Source: a virus
IMG/VR virus record: IMGVR_UViG_3300010885_021350
Coordinates: 1-33,577 of that record
Reading direction: 5' to 3' (one strand)
Length of the DNA stretch: 33,577 nt
Of this stretch, positions 1-8,004 are shown in pieces. Under the pieces are notes generated by a model. That model was not told the DNA's origin, did no database searches, and saw only the letters and a list, made by a program, of their open reading frames with translations. Position 1 is the first letter of the stretch. Each line of letters opens with the position of its first letter. The position numbers and the translations under genes are program-made.

Positions 1-1
1 A

Positions 2-700
2 GTTGCTATGGCGCGTACTTATTTGAAAGAAGCGCGCGACGCGGCTATTAAAGCCAAAGAAGATATGGCGCAACTTTCTAAAGATATTGCGGATTCTTTG
101 TCTAAAAGTTTTAGTATCACCGCGATGGTTGATGTTTCGTTTGCTAAGTATCTTGGTGCGGATTCTTTGTTGGCGGCGTATCAAAAAAAGTTAGCGAAAA
201 TGAAAGAGTTTGTTACTAATATCAAGGCGTTGAAAGCGTTGGGTTTGCCGCTTGAAATGTTGACGGACATGGTGAACGCCGGTGTTGATGGTGGTTATGA
301 TACCGCTAAATTGTTGGTGTCTAATCCGAGTGTTATTGGTTCGTTGCAAAGTTTGCAAACAGAAATTAACGCGCAGGCTTCTGAAATTGGTGGAACGTTG
401 TCGCAAGCGGTGATGGCGCCTACGGTAGCGGCGGCTACTGAAACCGCTACTAAGGCACAGGACACATTCAAGACAACCGTTGGATCTGCTGAAACTGTTG
501 GTTATGTTCCTACTTCGGAAGATAAAGCGTTAATGACAACAGATGTAACTTCTCCAATCACAATCAACGTGGATGTTGCTACTGATGCTGACCCTGCGGC
601 TATTGCCGATTATGTAGCATGGGCAATGAAAACTGGTGCAGATGCAAGTCAAGGTAACTATAAAGCACCTGCGCCGCGACGTAGAAGGACAAGAAAATAA
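2..700 (+). CDS. Tape measure protein, C-terminal part (truncated by window edge)
   Basis: The frame is open to the left edge, so this is probably the C-terminal part of a longer tape measure protein, which sets tail length and occupies the tail tube. The visible part is alpha-helical and Ala/Lys rich. The stretch around residues 45-125 has the tape-measure C-terminal style of Leu-rich helices with GL...G...A spacing, and it ends with a beta-like segment (ITINVDV) and a basic RRRRTRK tail. An ATG at 8 is preceded by AGTTGCT, as at the ATG at 5252, so a separate 230-residue protein starting at 8 is possible. It shares one base with the next gene (TAATG). Function is from sequence style and position only. 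Confidence 0.6.
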   Translation, partial: VAMARTYLKEARDAAIKAKEDMAQLSKDIADSLSKSFSITAMVDVSFAKYLGADSLLAAYQKKLAKMKEFVTNIKALKALGLPLEMLTDMVNAGVDGGYDTAKLLVSNPSVIGSLQSLQTEINAQASEIGGTLSQAVMAPTVAAATETATKAQDTFKTTVGSAETVGYVPTSEDKALMTTDVTSPITINVDVATDADPAAIADYVAWAMKTGADASQGNYKAPAPRRRRTRK

Positions 701-1578
701 TGGCTACACCTTCTCAACCTTATGTGTTTGCGTTCAACGGATATTTGTTTGGTGGCGTTGGGCAGAACGTACAAGTGCTTTCTATTGAAGGTTTAGAAGA
801 TGTTCCTGTTTTGCGTACTCAGGATGAGGGTCGTGGTTACGCTGACGGAATGTTTACGGGACGCGATTTCTTAAATGGTCGTACGATTACGATGTCGCTA
901 CAAATTATGGGTGATCCGTCGGGGGCTGGTGGTACTGCTACTTCTATGCAAACGTATTTGCAGGCAATGAAAACCTATTTGATTTCGCAAACTTCGGGTA
1001 CAGGGTTGTTGCAAATCTATTTACCTAACAGGGGTGTTCAACGTTTGAACGCTCGTGTGCGTCGTCGTTCTATAAAGATTGACCCTGAGTACACGTATGG
1101 TAAAGCGTATGCAACAGTAGAGTTTTTTTGTCCTGATCCACGTATTTATAACGATACGTTGTCCACTTCAACATTGAATCCAAACGCAGGTAACTTGCGT
1201 ACTTATCCGACGACGTTCAATATGTCGTATTCGGTGGCCGGTTCTTCTAGTATCCAAGTTACTTTGACAAATACGGGTAACTATGAAACGTACCCGACGT
1301 TTACTGTTTCGGGTGGTGCGTGTACTAACCCGTTGATTACTAATATCACGACTGGTCAACGTCTTTCATTCCCTGCAACAACCTTAACTGCTACTGATAC
1401 TTTGACTGTGAATACGGATATACGAACCGTATTACTAAATAGTGGTGCGGCACGAAACTTGTTGGGTAACAATTCTTCATGGTTCAGCCTGCCTGCTAAT
1501 ACACCGACTACACTAACGTTCTCGGTAGCAAGCGGAACCGCTACCCTGAACATCACATATCGCGACGCTTTTATCTAA
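700..1578 (+). CDS. Distal tail / minor tail protein (Dit-like)
   Basis: This 292-residue protein follows the tape measure end with a TAATG overlap. Its order (tape measure, this gene, then fibre and baseplate genes) and composition match the distal tail proteins that cap the siphovirus tail tube and anchor the baseplate. The N-terminal half holds a Gly-rich beta region with a GRDFLNGRTITMSLQI segment typical of Dit-like proteins, and an R-rich segment (ARVRRRSIKI) leads into AYATVEFFCPDPRIY. The C-terminal half is Ser/Thr-rich and beta-sandwich like. The family assignment is by pattern and context; no enzymatic motif is seen. Confidence 0.65.
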   Translation: MATPSQPYVFAFNGYLFGGVGQNVQVLSIEGLEDVPVLRTQDEGRGYADGMFTGRDFLNGRTITMSLQIMGDPSGAGGTATSMQTYLQAMKTYLISQTSGTGLLQIYLPNRGVQRLNARVRRRSIKIDPEYTYGKAYATVEFFCPDPRIYNDTLSTSTLNPNAGNLRTYPTTFNMSYSVAGSSSIQVTLTNTGNYETYPTFTVSGGACTNPLITNITTGQRLSFPATTLTATDTLTVNTDIRTVLLNSGAARNLLGNNSSWFSLPANTPTTLTFSVASGTATLNITYRDAFI

Positions 1579-1586
1579 GGACAAAA

Positions 1587-3233
1587 ATGGCTTTCACTCT
1601 TTCACAACCGCTATACGGTCAAGGTGGTTCCTACACAGCGCAACAGGACAGGCTTTTTATTAAAGCAACAACTGTGACGCAAGGTATCCGCAAACTTACT
1701 GCCTCTAGTGGTGGTGTTATGACAGGTGATCTCGCTGTCACTACTACTGGTTCCGGTAACGGATCAGTAAACGTTGCCGCTGGTGAAGTTGTTGTTGCTT
1801 CTTCTACCGCAAACTTTGGTTACTACTTTGCGTATAACGATGCTTCTACGCTTGTGGGTTCTTTTGCCGCTAACTCGTCAGGTAATCCTCGTATTGACTT
1901 GGTGACGGTGTTGATTACTGATACGGGTGCTACTCCTGTTGTTTCGTTTGCGATTGTTCAGGGTACGCCTGCGGCTTCACCTTCTGCACCTGCGACTCCT
2001 TCTAACAGTTTTGTTTTGGCGCAGGTTGCTATTCCAAACGGTTTCACGGTTACTACTACTATTGCGGCAGGTAACATTACTGATTTTCGTTCTAAAGCGT
2101 ATGTTCCTGATTTGTCGGTGACTTCTACTTCTGCAACTGTTGTTCCTTCTCCTACGCACGGCAACATGGTTTACCGTTCTGACGATCAGCGTTTGAATAC
2201 TTATAACGCGAACGCTGTTGAGGGTGCGCGTTGGGAGAATGTGCCTGAGCGTACTGGTTTTCGTAACATCGTTATTAACGGCGCAATGCAAATAGCACAA
2301 AGAGCAACTTCGGTTGCCGCTGTTGGGGCAATCGCCGGTTATTATACTGTTGACCGTTGGCGTTTGGGTGTAATCCCAACTAGTGCAAGATTTACAATTT
2401 CGCAAGCGGCAGACGCACCAACAGGCACAGATTTTCGTAATAGTTTGAAGTTTGCTTGCACTACTGCGGATGCCGCACCATCAGCAACAACATTGTTAAC
2501 TGTTGAAACTTGTATTGAAGGTCAAGATTTACAAGTGCTTCGTAAAGGAACAGCAAACGCAAAACCCGTGACACTTTCATTTTGGGTTAAGTCATTTCAA
2601 ACAGGAACTTTTGTTTGTGAGTTATATGACGAAAATAATAACCGTTCTGTTAGTGCTTTATATACGGTGTCTGCTTCTGCGACTTGGGAGTTTAAGACGT
2701 TAACATTCCCTGCTGACGCTACTGGTCAAATTGCAAACGATAATAATTCGGGTATGCGTGTTTCTTTTTATATTTACGCAGGTTCAACATACACAAGCGG
2801 AACATTGCAAACAACGTGGGGAACTTTAAGCAACCCTGCTAGAGCAGTTGGTCAAACAAATATCGGTTCTTCTACTTCTAACACTTGGCAGATCACCGGT
2901 GTCCAGTTTGAAGTTGGTTCTGTTCCTTCTCAATTTGAACGTCGTGCTTTTCAAACAGAGTTAGCGTTATGTCAACGCTATTATGAGTTTGGATCTTTTT
3001 TTCAACAACATCAGAACAATGACACCGTAAGAAACGCTTACGACATAATTTTTTATAAAGTAACTAAACGTGTTACGCCAACAACTGTTACGGGGACTAA
3101 TTCTAGTTCTACCAACTTGACAAGTGCTACTTCGCAAACATGGGATGAAACTACACAAAGAGTTGCGTGGCGGGCATCTTCTCTATCAGATTTTGTAAAT
3201 ACTCATTCGTGGACAGCATCGGCGGATATGTAA
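1587..3233 (+). CDS. Tail fibre / receptor-binding protein with carbohydrate-binding-like module
   Basis: This 548-residue protein is preceded by AAGGACAAAA upstream of its ATG. Residues 1-200 are Ser/Thr/Ala-rich and beta-structured, as in fibre shafts and baseplate-attachment parts. From about residue 228 (NIVINGAMQIAQRATS) to about 465 it carries a widespread phage fibre module: a dominated-by-strands fold with YYTVDRWRLG, TLSFWVKS, and WQITGVQFEVGSVPSQFERR followed by ELALCQRYYE. That module resembles carbohydrate-binding domains of aquatic phage fibres. The C-terminal 80 residues are polar and may be the variable tip. The likely role is binding the host surface glycan; the receptor cannot be read from the sequence. 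Confidence 0.7.
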   Translation: MAFTLSQPLYGQGGSYTAQQDRLFIKATTVTQGIRKLTASSGGVMTGDLAVTTTGSGNGSVNVAAGEVVVASSTANFGYYFAYNDASTLVGSFAANSSGNPRIDLVTVLITDTGATPVVSFAIVQGTPAASPSAPATPSNSFVLAQVAIPNGFTVTTTIAAGNITDFRSKAYVPDLSVTSTSATVVPSPTHGNMVYRSDDQRLNTYNANAVEGARWENVPERTGFRNIVINGAMQIAQRATSVAAVGAIAGYYTVDRWRLGVIPTSARFTISQAADAPTGTDFRNSLKFACTTADAAPSATTLLTVETCIEGQDLQVLRKGTANAKPVTLSFWVKSFQTGTFVCELYDENNNRSVSALYTVSASATWEFKTLTFPADATGQIANDNNSGMRVSFYIYAGSTYTSGTLQTTWGTLSNPARAVGQTNIGSSTSNTWQITGVQFEVGSVPSQFERRAFQTELALCQRYYEFGSFFQQHQNNDTVRNAYDIIFYKVTKRVTPTTVTGTNSSSTNLTSATSQTWDETTQRVAWRASSLSDFVNTHSWTASADM

Positions 3234-3395
3234 ATGTTTTATTTATTTAATGATCGTTATTTGTATGTAGATAAAAACTTTAATGCTTCTTTCACGGAAC
3301 ATGATACTGAAGGTTTTTATAAAAATTATCTCGCGTGGGTTGCTGAAGGTAATACTGCTAAAGAATGGGAACCCGAAACAACAGACATGGAATAA
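3234..3395 (+). CDS. Small acidic protein after the tail fibre, fibre-assembly-like
   Basis: A 53-residue protein begins immediately after the fibre stop codon (TAA then ATG) and ends 3 nt before the next gene, so it fills the gap exactly. It starts MFYLFNDRYLYV and contains YLAWVAEGNTAKEWEP. A Y/F-x-x-W-x-A-x-GN-T pattern is common in short proteins, or in the ends of longer ones, encoded beside phage tail fibres, often called fibre assembly or chaperone-like. It has no signal peptide or membrane segment. The role in fibre folding is inferred from that pattern and from position. Confidence 0.6.
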   Translation: MFYLFNDRYLYVDKNFNASFTEHDTEGFYKNYLAWVAEGNTAKEWEPETTDME

Positions 3396-3398
3396 CCG

Positions 3399-4559
3399 AT
3401 GGCGGCTTATCGTTACCTAACAACAAACCTGCTCACCAATACTGTCATCGGTGAACTCCCATTAACAGGTGTCACATGGGGTCAAGCATTGAATCAGGCT
3501 GGATCGTTTTCTGGTCACATGATGCTTTCCGATTTGAGTATCCAAAACGTGTTAGGAACATACAACGCAAGTAACACGTTCACTTTGGATTATGTGACAA
3601 CGCCTTCTAAAACAGGTTTGTATGTTGAACGCGACGGAGTAATCGTGTGGGGTGGTGTTATATGGTCACGAACTTATGATTCTTCTTCGCAAACGTTGTC
3701 GCTTGCCGCTAGAGAGTTTGAATCATATTTAGAACATCGCAGGATTAACGGTACAACCGTTTTTGATACAACTACGGATCAGTTCACGGTAGTAAAAACC
3801 CTTGTTGATGCGGCTCAATCTGTTGCTAACGGAAACATAAGTATTGCAACAAGCAGTATTGGTACTTCAGGACAGACTATGCAAAACTTATTTTCTGTTT
3901 GGGATTATGAAAAGAAAAACTTGTTTGACACTATCTATACGTTGTCGCAACAAGCACCACCATTCGGGTTTGATTTTGCTATCTCATGCGCGTACGACAG
4001 TTCATACAACTTGACGCGAACATTAAACTTGTATTATCCACGAAAAGGTTTAGGTATTTCTGCTAACTACAACAACCCGATGTTGGAGTTTCCTTCGTCT
4101 ATTGTGCGTTACTCGTATCCTGAAGATGGTGGATCATTAACTAACACGTTGTACGGATTTGGTTATGGTAGTAACGACGGTCAATACATTTCTTCCGTAC
4201 AATCGGGTGCGTCTTTTGCGGCCGGTTATCCTGTTCTTGAAGATACAGTTTCGTTCGCACAAATACCTGATCCTCGTATTGTTGATTCTTTAACGCAAGC
4301 GCAAGTCGCGGCGCGTTCTACACCGATTGTTGTTTTGTCTGCTTCGTGGGTTCCGACTACACAAACAACAACTAACGCTTATGTTGCACCTAACTTTGGT
4401 GACTTCGCTTTAGGAGACTTTTTCCGTATCCGCATTACTGATGACCGTTTTCCTAATATGTTAGAAACCGCTTTACGGTTATCAAAGTTTGATGTTGCTG
4501 TTGGTGATGGCGGTTCCGCAGAACTTATTTCGGGTTCGTTTGTTATCCCAACTTATTAG
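3399..4559 (+). CDS. Minor tail protein, baseplate hub (Tal-like)
   Basis: This 386-residue protein lies downstream of the Dit-like and fibre genes and has the make-up of actinophage hub/minor tail proteins: LTGVTWGQALNQAGSFSGHM near the N-terminus, then a strand-rich domain with VERDGVIVWGGVIWSRTYD and LAAREFESYLEHRR. The C-terminal part is a second beta domain (GDFALGDFFRIRITDDRFP). Such proteins close the tail tip and often support the receptor-binding apparatus. I see no peptidase motif. The assignment rests on these motifs and on gene order. Confidence 0.65.
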   Translation: MAAYRYLTTNLLTNTVIGELPLTGVTWGQALNQAGSFSGHMMLSDLSIQNVLGTYNASNTFTLDYVTTPSKTGLYVERDGVIVWGGVIWSRTYDSSSQTLSLAAREFESYLEHRRINGTTVFDTTTDQFTVVKTLVDAAQSVANGNISIATSSIGTSGQTMQNLFSVWDYEKKNLFDTIYTLSQQAPPFGFDFAISCAYDSSYNLTRTLNLYYPRKGLGISANYNNPMLEFPSSIVRYSYPEDGGSLTNTLYGFGYGSNDGQYISSVQSGASFAAGYPVLEDTVSFAQIPDPRIVDSLTQAQVAARSTPIVVLSASWVPTTQTTTNAYVAPNFGDFALGDFFRIRITDDRFPNMLETALRLSKFDVAVGDGGSAELISGSFVIPTY

Positions 4560-4567
4560 GAGTTGTT

Positions 4568-5206
4568 ATGGGTGTTCTTAATCTTCAGCCTTCGTTACAA
4601 AAAATTATTGGTGATCTTGAAGATCGCATAAAGTATTTGGAATCGTCACGTAGGTTTACGGTTCCTGTTGTTCCTGACTATACGAAATATCCGACGCAAC
4701 CGCAGTCGGGTGACATGATGTTGGATGCTTCTACGGGTTATTTGTATGTGTTTCTTATTTTGACGGGTACTGGTTACAGTAATATTATTTCTTCTTCTTC
4801 TATAAATATTTCTGTTGCTTCGTTAACGTTTGCTACTACGAACACGGGGTCATTCAATGTGGGTGATCCTGTACGTATTTATCAGACGGGTTCTACTACG
4901 AACTATATGGATGGTTCTATAACAGCATTAACGTCTAACGTGAGCATGACCGTGAACGTTACTGCTATTGGTGGTTCAGGAACTTTTGCTTCTTGGAGTA
5001 TCACGGCGTTTGGTGCGTGGCGACAAATTGCTACGTACGCGGATTTGATTGCGGCGAACGTTTTTCTTTCTACGTCGTCGGGTGGTTCCGCTACTGTTTC
5101 TGTTTCTTCTATTGGTGGTGGCGGATCGGGTTCTGCTACTTCGGGTTCAAGTGTTGGTACTGGCGGCACGGGGTTAATTCGTACTTCGGGTTACGCGCCT
5201 CATTAG
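4568..5206 (+). CDS. Minor tail / baseplate protein with Gly-rich end
   Basis: This 212-residue protein has a good ribosome-binding site (AGGAG, then TTGTT and ATG). Residues 1-30 form a short amphipathic or coiled-coil segment (LQKIIGDLEDRIKYLESS). They are followed by TQPQSGDMMLDASTGYLYV, a pattern common in actinophage minor tail proteins, and a central strand-rich domain. The last 40 residues are Gly/Ser-rich (SSIGGGGSGSATSGSS). It ends the tail block before the lysis genes. It is likely a trimeric accessory fibre or baseplate protein; the exact role is unknown. Confidence 0.6.
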   Translation: MGVLNLQPSLQKIIGDLEDRIKYLESSRRFTVPVVPDYTKYPTQPQSGDMMLDASTGYLYVFLILTGTGYSNIISSSSINISVASLTFATTNTGSFNVGDPVRIYQTGSTTNYMDGSITALTSNVSMTVNVTAIGGSGTFASWSITAFGAWRQIATYADLIAANVFLSTSSGGSATVSVSSIGGGGSGSATSGSSVGTGGTGLIRTSGYAPH

Positions 5207-5251
5207 TCTGCTATCCTCTGCGTTACGGATGGTCTAGAAGATGGAGTTGCT

Positions 5252-5509
5252 ATGGACATCCGTACCATAAAAGATATTTCAAGTCGCATTGTTGCGCTTT
5301 TTCTTGTTTCGTCATTAGGAATCATTTCGGGTGCGGCAATGTTTGCGCCTGATCTACCGATTTGGAAGTCTGCCGTGCTTGCTGGTTTCGCGGCTGTTGC
5401 TGATGTTGTGCAACGCCTCGCGCGTTACAGCCTTGACGGTAAACTCACGCTTGACGAAATCAACACCGCTTTTCTTGGTGCTGAATCAGATGAGGATGAA
5501 ACAAAATGA
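5252..5509 (+). CDS. Holin-like small membrane protein
   Basis: This 85-residue protein has two hydrophobic segments: about residues 12-32 (IVALFLVSSLGIISGAAMFA) and about 38-55 (WKSAVLAGFAAVADVVQRL). A charged acidic tail (GAESDEDETK) follows. The SD is GGAG upstream of the ATG. It overlaps the endolysin by 4 nt (ATGA). Size, two-span topology and the overlap fit an actinophage holin that permeabilises the membrane to time lysis. A separate membrane protein at 7378 is a second holin candidate, so which one times lysis cannot be decided here. Confidence 0.65.
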   Translation: MDIRTIKDISSRIVALFLVSSLGIISGAAMFAPDLPIWKSAVLAGFAAVADVVQRLARYSLDGKLTLDEINTAFLGAESDEDETK

Positions 5510-6036
5510 AGTATCCATACAAACCGCTTGTAGTTCCTGCCGCTTTGAAAAACATTCCTAATGGAAAGTTGCCTGATTCATTATTGAAGAAGGTTGATTG
5601 CAACGGGAAAATGTATGCGCCGGTTGCTGACAAGTTCAATCAAATGTTTGCGGCCGCTAAAGCGGATGGAATCAAACTTGTGAACATTGGTGATTACCGG
5701 CCGCTTGAAGCGCAACTTGGATTATTCAAAGAACGTTACCGCCCTGCTGAAGATCGTGATTATGCCGACAAGAAAAAAGGTATTCTTGTAGATACCAAAC
5801 GTGTGAAGCGTGAATACGAAGGTAAAACGTGGTTATTGCGTAACGGGTTTGCACCGTGTTCAACTCCGGGGAAATCTAATCACGGTTTAGGGCTTGCGAT
5901 TGACATTAGTGTTACCGATCCAAAAGTTGCTGAATGGTTATGCGCTCACGCGCCGGACTTCGGTTTCTTTTTACAAAGCGATGATCCGACTTCACGCGAG
6001 TTTGAATTGTGGCATTGGCAAGCAGTAGCCGCATGA
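5506..6036 (+). CDS. Endolysin, M15-family D-Ala-D-Ala carboxypeptidase-like peptidase
   Basis: This 176-residue protein has the zinc peptidase signature of family M15 (VanY-like). The motif SNHGLGLAID supplies the ligands His126 and Asp133, and ELWHWQ near the C-terminus supplies Glu167 as the probable catalytic base and His170 as the third ligand. GDYRPLEAQ upstream fits the conserved substrate-side region. It would cleave stem-peptide bonds in the peptidoglycan. No signal peptide and no wall-binding domain is seen, so release would depend on the holin. It is coupled to the holin upstream and to a tiny membrane peptide downstream, both by ATGA overlaps. Confidence 0.85.
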   Translation: MKYPYKPLVVPAALKNIPNGKLPDSLLKKVDCNGKMYAPVADKFNQMFAAAKADGIKLVNIGDYRPLEAQLGLFKERYRPAEDRDYADKKKGILVDTKRVKREYEGKTWLLRNGFAPCSTPGKSNHGLGLAIDISVTDPKVAEWLCAHAPDFGFFLQSDDPTSREFELWHWQAVAA

Positions 6037-6107
6037 TCTTTCTAACGTTCATTGTTTTTTGTGCTGGTTGTTGTTGGGTTCTTGGAAAGTTGTTTCAAGA
6101 ACAGTAA
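6033..6107 (+). CDS. 24-residue hydrophobic membrane peptide in the lysis cassette
   Basis: This microprotein of 24 residues starts with the ATGA overlap of the endolysin stop and ends with the TAATG overlap of the PA14 gene start. It begins MIFLTFIVFCAGCCWVLGKL and ends FQEQ: a single membrane segment with three Cys and a short polar tail. The double coupling argues that it is translated. It may help lysis or the export of the next product, or act only to couple ribosomes to the next start. Function is unknown. Confidence 0.5.
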   Translation: MIFLTFIVFCAGCCWVLGKLFQEQ

Positions 6108-7381
6108 TGCGGCGTTTGCTGGCACTTGTTCTGCTGGCTTTTAGTTTGATGACGGGGTCGGCTAACGCCAAGCCTTCCTATACGCAGGGTTTATCCGTTG
6201 TCGGTTATACGGTTGATGATATTCCGCCTTTGCGTTCTGATGACGCGTATCCCGTTTGTGGTGAAGGTGTGTATGAGCAAATAAATTACACATGGGATTA
6301 TCCACAAAACTTGTTCGGTGATTGTGGGTGGGATCAGTTCATGTTGCATTACAGAGGTTTCATCACGTTACCTGCCGGTGTTCAATCGGTGCGGTTTGGT
6401 ATTGCGGCTGATGATGGTTCTGATGTGACTATTGGTGGCGCGAACTTTGGCGGATGGTATGACAAGGGTTGCTCAGTTGATTATTCGGATCGCGTTGAGT
6501 TGCCTGCCGGTGAGCCGTTGAAACTGGATGCGTGGTTCTATGAGAACGGCGGTGGTACGTGCTTCATGTTGTTTTGGCAGTTCGGTTCAGATAACGCGGA
6601 TTGGGAAATTGTGCCTGCTTCGGCGTTTACTCAATCCGATGCTGTCGCGATAACTGTTCCCACTTTGACGCTTCCCGAGACAACCATCCCCATAGAAGAA
6701 TCAACAACAACATCGCAGATAGTGACGACAACTGTTTCGCCTTCTTCAACTTTTTCTCCTGCATCTACTAGCGAGATTCCTTCTGTGGTTACGACTACTG
6801 TTTTGGAGTTGCCGTCGCCTAGTGAAACAACTTTCATTTCTACTTCCACTTCTTTAGTCGTGCCAAATGTTACGACGACGGAAGCGGTGACGACAACATC
6901 TTTGGCTAAACCGGTGCCGAAACCCTCAACTACAACTACGGCTTATACAACAACGACAATTCCGGATATAACGACGACCCTCACCGCGTTATTGCCCCCT
7001 ACGACAGCCGTAGAGGTGACTAAAGAACCGGCCGCCCCTATTACTCCCGAAACTCGTTTTGACTCGCCAGAAGCCATTCTAGAGGCCGTTTCTAATCCGG
7101 TAGCCCTAGAAAATGCGACACCTGCCGAAGTCGCGGCAATTTTCACCGCGATAGATGAGGCGGCCATAAGCGACGCTCAGGGGGCGGCCATTGTGAAAGC
7201 AATTCAACACGCTTCCAAAAAAGTTCGCGCGTCATTTGAAAAAAATGTAAACGTCTTTGCAGGCCACACGGACACATACGTTCCACTAGGTTCTTCCGTC
7301 CCTGTACGCTCGCGACGCATTATCATCGTGTCATCAGTTCTTATAGCAGTTCCACCACCATCAAAGGCAAAACGAAAATGA
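6107..7381 (+). CDS. Secreted PA14-domain surface protein with Thr-rich stalk
   Basis: The start at 6107 gives 424 residues and a classical signal peptide (MRRLLALVLLAFSLMTGSAN, cleavage after ANA at 21). Residues 45-178 form a PA14/GLEYA-type beta domain with several Cys (FMLHYRGFITLPAGVQSVRF, AADDGSDVTIGG, CFMLFWQFG). Such domains bind glycans. Residues 180-330 are a Thr/Ser/Pro-rich stalk, and the end has a helical region, RSRR, a short hydrophobic stretch and the basic tail KAKRK. An upstream ATG at 6059 would lack a clean signal peptide and would overlap the 24-residue peptide. It looks like a bacterial surface adhesin carried by the phage. Its role in lysis, adhesion or exclusion is unknown. 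Confidence 0.65.
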   Translation: MRRLLALVLLAFSLMTGSANAKPSYTQGLSVVGYTVDDIPPLRSDDAYPVCGEGVYEQINYTWDYPQNLFGDCGWDQFMLHYRGFITLPAGVQSVRFGIAADDGSDVTIGGANFGGWYDKGCSVDYSDRVELPAGEPLKLDAWFYENGGGTCFMLFWQFGSDNADWEIVPASAFTQSDAVAITVPTLTLPETTIPIEESTTTSQIVTTTVSPSSTFSPASTSEIPSVVTTTVLELPSPSETTFISTSTSLVVPNVTTTEAVTTTSLAKPVPKPSTTTTAYTTTTIPDITTTLTALLPPTTAVEVTKEPAAPITPETRFDSPEAILEAVSNPVALENATPAEVAAIFTAIDEAAISDAQGAAIVKAIQHASKKVRASFEKNVNVFAGHTDTYVPLGSSVPVRSRRIIIVSSVLIAVPPPSKAKRK

Positions 7382-7536
7382 TTGACTTCTTCAAAGACAA
7401 CGTGTGGGTATGGGCAGGCGCACTAATTGTTATTTATACATTGTCGGGACAGGTGCAAAGAGTAGGTATCGCTATTTCTCTTACCGCTTTGTCTATTCAA
7501 TGGATCACGTTTCTTATACGTCGGGGAAAAGAGTGA
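7378..7536 (+). CDS. 52-residue two-span membrane protein, possible second holin
   Basis: The gene begins with an ATGA overlap of the PA14 stop. The protein starts MIDFFKDNVWVWAGALIVIY, with one hydrophobic segment at about residues 10-24 and a second at about 29-47 (VGIAISLTALSIQWITFLI), and ends RRGKE. It ends in a GTGA overlap with the next gene. Its size, two short spans and basic C-terminus are holin-like, but small membrane proteins of unknown role are common here. Confidence 0.6.
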   Translation: MIDFFKDNVWVWAGALIVIYTLSGQVQRVGIAISLTALSIQWITFLIRRGKE

Positions 7537-7805
7537 GTCCCGAAACCGTAGCCATAGCAGTTGCGGTTATTGGTGGATCGGGGATACCGTTATGGTTTCT
7601 AAACCGATTTGATAAAAGAAACACCGAACAACATTCTGCCAACATGGACATATTGACAGAAGCACGGAACGATCTAAAAGAAGTGAAGCATGAAATACGT
7701 GACGTTAAAAATGACGTTCGTGACGTTAAGCACAACTTAAACGATCACATAAAAAATCATAAGGAGAATCAAGATGGGTTTGCGCGAAGAATTAGCGACA
7801 TTTGA
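7533..7805 (+). CDS. Membrane-anchored coiled-coil protein (DUF2746-like)
   Basis: With the GTG at 7533, which overlaps the previous stop as GTGA, this is a 90-residue protein. The N-terminal hydrophobic segment (ETVAIAVAVIGGSGIPLWFL) precedes a heptad-repeat coiled coil (about residues 40-85, EVKHEIRDVKNDVRDVKHNL). The layout of one N-terminal span and a charged coiled coil beside lysis genes matches DUF2746-type actinophage proteins of unknown function. An ATG at 7404 is in frame but would overlap the previous gene by 133 nt, so I reject it. Confidence 0.6.
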   Translation: MSPETVAIAVAVIGGSGIPLWFLNRFDKRNTEQHSANMDILTEARNDLKEVKHEIRDVKNDVRDVKHNLNDHIKNHKENQDGFARRISDI

Positions 7806-8004
7806 TTTAGCCGTAAGGTTGTGTGCCGTTGGGAAACTGTTAAAAGATTTAGAGCCAGAAGTTGCTAAAGAGTTGCAAGAAATACTTTCCGACAATTCTT
7901 ACCCAACTGAACAAATAAGCCGATTGGCAAAATCAAAAAATTGGAGTGTCGGTGTTAAAAGCCTGATGGCTCACCGTAGGAAAGAGTGCCTTTGTGTCTC
8001 TTAA
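7774..8004 (+). CDS. Small protein, possible helix-turn-helix
   Basis: This 76-residue protein has a strong SD (AAGGAG, 7 nt before ATG) inside the end of the previous gene, which it overlaps by 32 nt. It is helical, with EQISRLAKSKNWSVGVKSLM resembling a recognition-type helix-turn-helix. The C-terminus holds CLC. It overlaps the metallophosphoesterase by 11 nt, so the two are likely co-translated. A DNA-binding role is a guess from the helix pattern. Confidence 0.5.
   Translation: MGLREELATFDLAVRLCAVGKLLKDLEPEVAKELQEILSDNSYPTEQISRLAKSKNWSVGVKSLMAHRRKECLCVS

Noticed and set aside
1977-2405. Minus-strand frame of 142 codons inside the tail fibre gene
   Set aside because: Arg/Asn/Ser-rich antisense of fibre codons; no SD or domain pattern.
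4993-5352. Long Trp/Cys/Phe-rich frame on the plus strand across the end of the minor tail gene and the holin start
   Set aside because: It is out of frame with the Gly-rich coding end; its composition is an artefact of GGT/TCT-rich codons, and it has no SD.
6059-6106. Upstream ATG for the PA14 gene
   Set aside because: It would lie within the 24-residue peptide gene and would put extra residues before the signal peptide; ATG 6107 gives a clean signal and TAATG coupling.
7404-7532. Upstream ATG extending the DUF2746-like protein
   Set aside because: It overlaps the two-span membrane gene in another frame; the GTG at 7533 fits the overlap pattern used elsewhere.
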